Below, piece by piece: positions 14,979 to 18,934 of a DNA stretch of 18,934 bases (within the stretch, counting starts at the first letter, position 1; every line of letters begins with the position of its first letter). Source of the stretch: Bryobacteraceae bacterium (GTDB lineage: Bacteria > Acidobacteriota > Terriglobia > Bryobacterales > Bryobacteraceae). The position numbers and the translations under genes were made by a program. The notes beneath the pieces are model-generated. The model made no database searches and was not told where the DNA came from. It saw nothing but the letters and a program-made list of their open reading frames with translations. The stretch covers positions 1 to 18,934 of the forward strand of contig JACMLA010000504.1 in the NCBI GenBank assembly GCA_014379815.1, written 5' to 3'.

Positions 14979-16100
14979 TTAGTAGACTTCGAGAAGAGCC
15001 CACCCGGGCAGATTCGCAGGCTCGCCGTGCTCAAACACAATGCGTCGGGTTTTGGGAAACGGTAAGCCGCTCCGGATAGCACGCTCATAGAAAGGCAATG
15101 CGCGCAGAAGCTTTCGGTATTCCTCGTTGGCCGTGTCAATAAAGGCTGACTTGCCCAGAAATCCTCCAGCCCATCCGATGTTGATGACACAGGCGTCGGA
15201 CCGTTTAGAGATGTCCGCCAGCAGGTGACCCACACTGTCGATGCTCGCTTTAACCCGAGTCAGACCCGCGGTTTCGCAGTAGTGCCAGTGGGCTTCCAGC
15301 AGCTTGGAGGCGTGTTCGTTCGCAGCCTGAAATATCTTCTCGTGTCCGAGGTGCCCTTGCTTGACCGCCTGCCTCGCGGTTACCTTCCACGCGCCTGAAA
15401 ACTGTGTGCGCGGTGGTGCCATCTCCGCGAATGACGGCTGACCGTCGGTCGCGCGGTTCCACGGAGCATAGCCCCGGGTCGCCGTTTTCCACCCAAGTTC
15501 ATAGTGGTTTCCGTGAACCGTCAGCGCGGCCACGCGCAGCATATAAATCCGGAATGTGTTTGTCAGAACGGGTGCTGAATCCCCGGCTGAGATAGCACGC
15601 ATTGGATCGTTGGTGCCACTCCCCAAAGTCATCGCCTCGGCCGCTTCGCCGGGACGACGTAAAGGCCGGTCGCCCTGTCGCGAGGCCAGTTCCCGCAGAA
15701 CTCCCTCGTTCCAGCGGGTGAACGCAAACGCAGTTCGAAGCGAACCTTTTAGTGCGGACGCCGGCAAAAAAGCGCCCTGTGGTCCCGAGCAGAAGGTCGG
15801 TATGTGGAGGAATTCCGCACGCTCGTTTTCCCACGCCGGAGTCAGGCTGGAGTGCTCAAACGGAATGCGTCGCTCCGCATAGTTTTGGGCAAATCCACCC
15901 CATGAAGCAAAGTCCAGCTTCTCCGCCTTGCGAAGTTGGGTAAGATAACCTTCCAGTCGGGGACCGCGTGAAAGCAGCCGGAAGATCCGCTGCTGATCGA
16001 GGATGCTGATCTGATCCTTCCAGACCATATAGTCGATCGGAGAAAGTTTATGGCCGTCACCAACAAGGATCGGAGTTAACGCGGTCAGGCGGTACTTCAT
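14979..16100 (-). CDS. csm5: Type III-A CRISPR effector subunit Csm5
   Basis: RAMP-family (Cas7-like) subunit that caps the crRNA 3' side of the Csm complex and is linked to crRNA 3' maturation. It has 373 residues, a usual length. Family signatures are the N-terminal LTPILVGDGHKLSPIDYMVW (7-26), FLPASALKGSLRTAF (111-125), INIGWAGGFLGKSA (306-319) and the C-terminal FPKTRRIVFE followed by LPGWALLEV (364-372). The start ATG 16100 overlaps the csm4 stop by ATGA, and an AGGAGG lies 10 bases upstream inside the csm4 tail. It is the last recognisable CRISPR gene on this side; the phosphatase gene follows after 23 bp. Confidence 0.92.
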   Translation of the reverse strand: MKYRLTALTPILVGDGHKLSPIDYMVWKDQISILDQQRIFRLLSRGPRLEGYLTQLRKAEKLDFASWGGFAQNYAERRIPFEHSSLTPAWENERAEFLHIPTFCSGPQGAFLPASALKGSLRTAFAFTRWNEGVLRELASRQGDRPLRRPGEAAEAMTLGSGTNDPMRAISAGDSAPVLTNTFRIYMLRVAALTVHGNHYELGWKTATRGYAPWNRATDGQPSFAEMAPPRTQFSGAWKVTARQAVKQGHLGHEKIFQAANEHASKLLEAHWHYCETAGLTRVKASIDSVGHLLADISKRSDACVINIGWAGGFLGKSAFIDTANEEYRKLLRALPFYERAIRSGLPFPKTRRIVFEHGEPANLPGWALLEVY

Positions 16101-17557
16101 ACCAGCGGTTCCTCCTTGCGCTCGTGGAGCTCCTCCTCGAGGGCCTCAGGTTCATTGACAGGCGGAGCTTCGGCAGGAGGCTCTTGAACCGGGGGCTCGA
16201 TGGCAGGTGGCTCCTCCACGGGAGGCTCTTCCACTGGGGGCTCTTCCAGAGCAGACTCCTCCCCAACTACAGTCTCTTCCAGCGCCTCCGAGTCTTCCTC
16301 AATCAAGTTGGCTTCCCCGGCAGCCGGCTCGTCCAGTACCGTCGGCTCGTCCTGCTCCACCAGAACTTCTTCAGCAGCACCCAACTCGTCGACCACCGCT
16401 GGCTCGTCCCAGCCAGACTCGACCGGCTTAACCTCGGCCACTTCCCCGACCGCGACTTCCCCGACTGCCACGTCCCCGACCGCCAAGTCGGGCGCAGCCG
16501 TTACCGTTGCCGGCTCCTCAGCCCCCATCCACGGCAATCGGCGGCTGTCTCTCCAGGGAATCGCAATCGCGACCGCAATGCCCGAACGATACACCGGGTG
16601 CGCGGCTCCATCAGCGGCAATATTGCGCGATGCTCCCAAAGGTTGCGTCCCACTAAGAACTACCGATCCTTCCGAGATCATGTTCACCCGAGCCTTCAGC
16701 TCTCCCCACGAGGTCGCAGTTTCCGTCCTTCCTGAGCGAATCGTGATGCGATAGTTGCCGCGCTTCCAGTCAACATCATCCGCAGCGCCAGGGCTGAACA
16801 GAGACAGCAGCCACCACGCACTCTCTCCGCCATTGCTGGCAGCCGTGCCGGTCAACATGCGAGTTAAATCCTGCGGCGTCTCAAACCGGGGCTCTTCGGA
16901 ACGCCCCCAGCCACGCGAGCGGCCTCCACCAATCCCGCTATCGGCAAGCAGTCTGCATGCGGCCCGCATCCGGTCCAGCCATACAGTCTTGATTTCTTCG
17001 GTGGCAAAAGTCGCCGCAAACCACATGCCCGAGGCAGGAGCGAATTGAAGACACGCGGCATCGGTGGTCGATTCACTCGCACCGCTCATCCGATCCACTG
17101 GCGCCAGACGTCTCCGCACAACCCGGAACGGCGGGTGCATCGGACCATTCTTGGTCACCGGCAAAAGGCACTCGCTCACCGGATCGACAGCCCATGAGCC
17201 TTCCTGCAGGACCTCGTTGGCAATCAGCGACGGGATCACGCTAACCGGCACCAGCCGCGCAGCCTTCCAGCGCAACTTACCGCTCTGGGCCAGCGGCCAC
17301 AGACTCCTTGGTGGCTCGATCATCAGCAGTCGACCGGTGTAGGGATAACACGAGGTCAGGCGCACCCCAACATCGCTTGACTCGGCTGTCACCCCAAGCC
17401 ATTCCTCAATCCACCCAAGATCCCGCATCGCAATCGTGATAGCCGAATACAGCGCGTCACTATGCAGAACACTGGCAGTTCGATGTCGTGCACCGTCGTC
17501 CGGCCCGAGCCGCCACGGTCCCGCCGGACGGAACCGGACGAGTAAAGCCGCTGGCAT
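16097..17557 (-). CDS. csm4: Type III-A CRISPR effector subunit Csm4 with a long acidic C-terminal tail
   Basis: RAMP-family (Cas5-like) subunit that binds the crRNA 5' tag and contacts Cas10 at the base of the Csm complex. The N-terminal pattern LLVRFRPAGPWRLGPDDG with TASVLHSDALYSAI (28-40) is typical, as is the glycine-rich loop GGGRSRGWGRSEEPRF (about 210-225). Canonical sequence ends near residue 346 (SGIAVAIAIPW...). Residues 347-486 (bases 16519-16100) form a low-complexity tail with about 45 Asp/Glu and only 3 Lys/Arg, rich in Pro, Val and Ala, with pentapeptide repeats VGEVA and EPPVE. At 486 residues the protein is much longer than usual Csm4 (about 300-350). It follows csm3 after 3 bp and overlaps csm5 by ATGA. 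Confidence 0.92.
   Translation of the reverse strand: MPAALLVRFRPAGPWRLGPDDGARHRTASVLHSDALYSAITIAMRDLGWIEEWLGVTAESSDVGVRLTSCYPYTGRLLMIEPPRSLWPLAQSGKLRWKAARLVPVSVIPSLIANEVLQEGSWAVDPVSECLLPVTKNGPMHPPFRVVRRRLAPVDRMSGASESTTDAACLQFAPASGMWFAATFATEEIKTVWLDRMRAACRLLADSGIGGGRSRGWGRSEEPRFETPQDLTRMLTGTAASNGGESAWWLLSLFSPGAADDVDWKRGNYRITIRSGRTETATSWGELKARVNMISEGSVVLSGTQPLGASRNIAADGAAHPVYRSGIAVAIAIPWRDSRRLPWMGAEEPATVTAAPDLAVGDVAVGEVAVGEVAEVKPVESGWDEPAVVDELGAAEEVLVEQDEPTVLDEPAAGEANLIEEDSEALEETVVGEESALEEPPVEEPPVEEPPAIEPPVQEPPAEAPPVNEPEALEEELHERKEEPLV
16148..16246 (-). repeat. 15-nt tandem repeat block encoding EPPVE units in the csm4 tail
   Basis: On the plus strand GGNGGCTC recurs at 16176, 16191, 16206, 16221 and 16236, an exact 15-nt period of five copies. 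It encodes a run of EEPPV, EEPPA, EPPVQ and EPPAE units at residues 438-470. Divergence between copies is mostly at third positions and in the last residue of the unit. Confidence 0.8.
16430..16489 (-). repeat. 15-nt tandem repeat block encoding VGEVA units in the csm4 tail
   Basis: Three near-identical 15-mers lie back to back at 16441-16455, 16456-16470 and 16471-16485 (plus-strand unit begins CTTCCCCGAC). They encode the VG-D/E-VA units at about residues 357-376 of Csm4, at the start of its acidic tail. Confidence 0.8.
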
Positions 17558-17560
17558 AGA

Positions 17561-18391
17561 TTAGGTCAGCCGTCCCGCGAGTTCCCCAACAGCAAGGGTC
17601 TGCAGAGCGCTCAGTTCACCGCCAGTCAGAAGCTCCGCCTCATCTCCGCCCTGCGTGTAGAAGTTCCGGTTGCGCCAGGCCAGACGAACATTAGACAACC
17701 TGACCCGTCCGCTACCGCGCGATCCGCCCCCGCCAAGTGCATCGTCTTCCAGCAAGCGAAGCGCTTCCGCAACCCGGGGAACCAGCTCGCGATCCGGTTC
17801 ACAAAGTATGTCCATCACCAGCCGGATGCGAAACCGAGCTCCAGCCGGAACGCGCTCCAGCGTCCTCGGATTAGCCTGTGAGGTGAGCCGGTCCACAGCG
17901 TTCTCGCTTTTGACTTCCGTGATCTCGTCGTCGAGGTTCTCGCGCATCTGCTGCGTAATACTCTCGGCTTCCAGAGGGGCATCGTACACAGTCAACCGAG
18001 AAGGAGTCGCCGTCCGTGACTCCATAGCCTCACCCGAAACCCGCTCCATCCGACCGGGATTGCGTCCAAACAGAATGCAAATCTCGTCGTCAGGCCGGTC
18101 ACTCTGGTGAATGCGAACTTCCTGGCCCTTGCGACGTGATAAATACACCAGTTCCGCAGGCGACGTCAGCCCGCTGGAGTGCTCCAGAAGCGAGCGCAGC
18201 TTGCCGCGTAGCGAACTGCCGGGAATGTAAGGTCGTCCGAATGCATCCTTGACCACAGGGTTATCGGCCCCGCCGATTTCCATCGATCCCTTGCCAGCGC
18301 CAATATGCAAGCCGGTTTCGCAAGTCAGATCCGCTTCTAGAATCAACTTGCCGATCAGCTTCAGTTCAGTATCCGCAGTATGCGAACTCAT
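17561..18391 (-). CDS. csm3: Type III-A CRISPR effector backbone/RNase subunit Csm3
   Basis: Cas7-like RAMP that forms the crRNA-binding filament and cuts target RNA at 6-nt intervals. It has 276 residues from ATG 18391. LHIGAGKGSMEIGGADNPVV carries the catalytic Asp (D43, equal to D32/D33 of studied Csm3). IPGSSLRGKLRSLLE follows, and the C-terminal glycine-rich loop is DDALGGGGSRGSGRVRL. The catalytic Asp is intact, so the complex should be RNA-cleaving. The frame extends to 18538 inside csm2, but ATG 18391 has GGAGAG three bases upstream and gives the family N-terminus. The gene begins 16 bp after the csm2 stop and ends 3 bp before csm4. Confidence 0.96.
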   Translation of the reverse strand: MSSHTADTELKLIGKLILEADLTCETGLHIGAGKGSMEIGGADNPVVKDAFGRPYIPGSSLRGKLRSLLEHSSGLTSPAELVYLSRRKGQEVRIHQSDRPDDEICILFGRNPGRMERVSGEAMESRTATPSRLTVYDAPLEAESITQQMRENLDDEITEVKSENAVDRLTSQANPRTLERVPAGARFRIRLVMDILCEPDRELVPRVAEALRLLEDDALGGGGSRGSGRVRLSNVRLAWRNRNFYTQGGDEAELLTGGELSALQTLAVGELAGRLT

Positions 18392-18394
18392 GTG

Positions 18395-18400
18395 CTCTCC
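18395..18400 (-). promoter_or_regulatory. Ribosome binding site (GGAGAG) for csm3
   Basis: GGAGAG on the minus strand ends three bases before ATG 18391, in the short csm2-csm3 gap. It settles the csm3 start against the longer frame that reaches 18538. Confidence 0.6.
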
Positions 18401-18407
18401 GCAATCT

Positions 18408-18934
18408 CTATTCGTTGTAGGCCACAATGGCCTCGAACAAATCGCGGAATCTCTCATATCCGCGAGTGTCGTTTCGCCGGGTGACCTGAAGCAGCAGCTT
18501 CTCCAGAGGATCGAGGCTGCGCAGCTGGTGCCGTGCAATCGTATAAGCTAGCCGGGCTCTGAGCATGACGAACTCGTGCTGCTTTTCGCCTTCACTCATG
18601 CGGCACGCGCGTCGCACAGCGCTGTAAAAACGTCGCAGCTGGCTCCGCGTCCCGGAATCCATGTCGCGCATACGCGCTACGACAGCGTGCGCCTGATTGT
18701 CCAGATACAAGCTGTCGGAAATCAATTTCTCCAGCTCGATCTCCGGCGGGCCTTCACGGTCACGCATAGGCCGCGGCCCACGATCTCCGCCAGGGCCGCC
18801 ACGCTCGCCGCGCGGACCCCTGTCGCCACCTCCAGGACCACCACTTCCAGGGCCGCCTCCTGGACCACCGCCACCCGGACCGCCGCCACCCGGGCGGGGA
18901 CCTCGATCGCCGCGAGGCTCCCGATTCCCGCCAC
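18408..18934 (-). CDS. csm2: Type III-A CRISPR small subunit Csm2 with N-terminal Gly/Pro/Arg-rich extension, 5' partial
   Basis: Helical small subunit that lines the target-RNA channel of the Csm complex. The last 119 codons (from ATG 18767) form the Csm2 domain: SQLRRFYSAVR, the region LRARLAYTIARHQLRSLDPL, and the C-terminal RFRDLFEAIVAYN. The frame stays open from 18768 to the right edge with no ATG, GTG or TTG. It adds at least 55 residues that are about half Gly, plus Pro, Arg and Asp, in GGGGP, RGPRP and DRGPRGERGG patterns. No ribosome binding site precedes ATG 18767, so the true start most likely lies beyond the window and the extension is translated. Normal Csm2 is about 120-150 residues. 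An internal start at 18767 cannot be excluded. cas10/csm1 is the expected upstream neighbour. Confidence 0.88.
   Translation of the reverse strand, partial: GGNREPRGDRGPRPGGGGPGGGGPGGGPGSGGPGGGDRGPRGERGGPGGDRGPRPMRDREGPPEIELEKLISDSLYLDNQAHAVVARMRDMDSGTRSQLRRFYSAVRRACRMSEGEKQHEFVMLRARLAYTIARHQLRSLDPLEKLLLQVTRRNDTRGYERFRDLFEAIVAYNE
18768..18934 (-). repeat. GC-rich repetitive tract encoding the Gly/Pro/Arg-rich Csm2 extension
   Basis: A very GC-rich low-complexity stretch. GGGGP units of 15 nt are recognisable at 18861-18875 and 18876-18890, flanked on both sides by RG/RP-rich segments (DRGPRGERGG, REPRGDRGPRP). It is in frame with Csm2 and continues past the window edge. Confidence 0.75.

Noticed and set aside
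14956..15003. GTG start at 15003 for the IMPase-family gene.
   Set aside because: It overlaps csm5, has no ribosome binding site, and the extra 16 residues show no family similarity. Not fully excluded.
16148..16489. Regular short repeats that might suggest a CRISPR array next to the csm genes.
   Set aside because: Repeat units are 15 nt, contiguous, without spacers, and keep the csm4 reading frame. No 25-40-nt repeats with unique spacers occur anywhere in the window.
16124..16754. Long plus-strand frames (about 184-203 codons) opposite the csm4 tail.
   Set aside because: Ser/Ala- or Arg/Leu-rich shadows of the acidic repeat codons. The minus-strand frame is fixed by the csm4 core and the ATGA overlap with csm5.
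18392..18538. Longer csm3 starting at 18538.
   Set aside because: The extra 49 residues are Csm2 sequence in another frame. ATG 18391 has GGAGAG in front and gives the family N-terminus.
18722..18934. A 70-codon Ala/Val-rich frame on the minus strand at the right edge.
   Set aside because: It is a different frame of the GC-rich tract that encodes the Gly/Pro/Arg extension of Csm2 and overlaps Csm2 coding sequence. No family resemblance and no ribosome binding site.

Overview
This 18.9 kb window is packed bacterial chromosomal DNA. By eye it is GC-rich, has no stretch longer than about 70 bases without a gene, and many genes overlap by a few bases. Protein features (a HAMP/SpoIIE phosphatase with a WRLRNRL-type membrane segment, an actinobacterial-type ferrochelatase, a NagX-like acyltransferase, the SDR subfamily seen here) fit an Acidobacteriota (Terriglobia-like) organism best. 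That placement rests on family resemblance, not on a marker gene. I see no rRNA, tRNA, insertion sequence or CRISPR array.

Layout. (1) Bases 1-4739, plus strand: a four-gene overlapping operon. It holds a 5'-truncated membrane SpoIIE/PP2C phosphatase, a two-TM potassium channel with an RCK domain, the bifunctional NAD(P)HX repair enzyme NnrE-NnrD, and the tRNA-modification ATPase TsaE. The channel appears to start at a CTG directly after the phosphatase stop, in the same frame and behind a strong ribosome binding site. (2) Bases 4726-9313, minus strand: glgB, a long-chain acyl-CoA synthetase and a Uma2-family protein. (3) Bases 9337-12430: an adenosine-deaminase-family gene (plus), a NagX-type membrane acyltransferase (minus) and a ferrochelatase (plus). 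The two divergent gaps are 23 and 63 bp and carry -10-like boxes readable on both strands. (4) Bases 12342-18934, minus strand: a seven-gene directon. Read in transcription order it is csm2 (open at the right edge), csm3, csm4, csm5, then an inositol-monophosphatase/HisN-type phosphatase, an extended SDR epimerase/dehydratase and a SAM methyltransferase. Gaps run from 4-base overlaps to 23 bp.

The most unusual signal is in the type III-A (Csm) effector genes. Csm4 carries a roughly 140-residue, strongly acidic, Pro/Glu/Val-rich C-terminal tail (about 45 acidic against 3 basic residues). Csm2 carries an in-frame Gly/Pro/Arg-rich (RGG/RGP-like) extension of at least 55 residues that runs off the right edge of the window. 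All the repetitive blocks in these tails show a 15-nt (five-residue) period. Two intrinsically disordered tails of opposite character on two subunits of one RNA-guided complex is, to my knowledge, not a standard Csm feature. It suggests tail-tail contact, RNA retention, condensation or autoregulation. cas10/csm1, cas6, any csm6-like effector and the CRISPR array are not in the window; if present they lie beyond the right edge or elsewhere.
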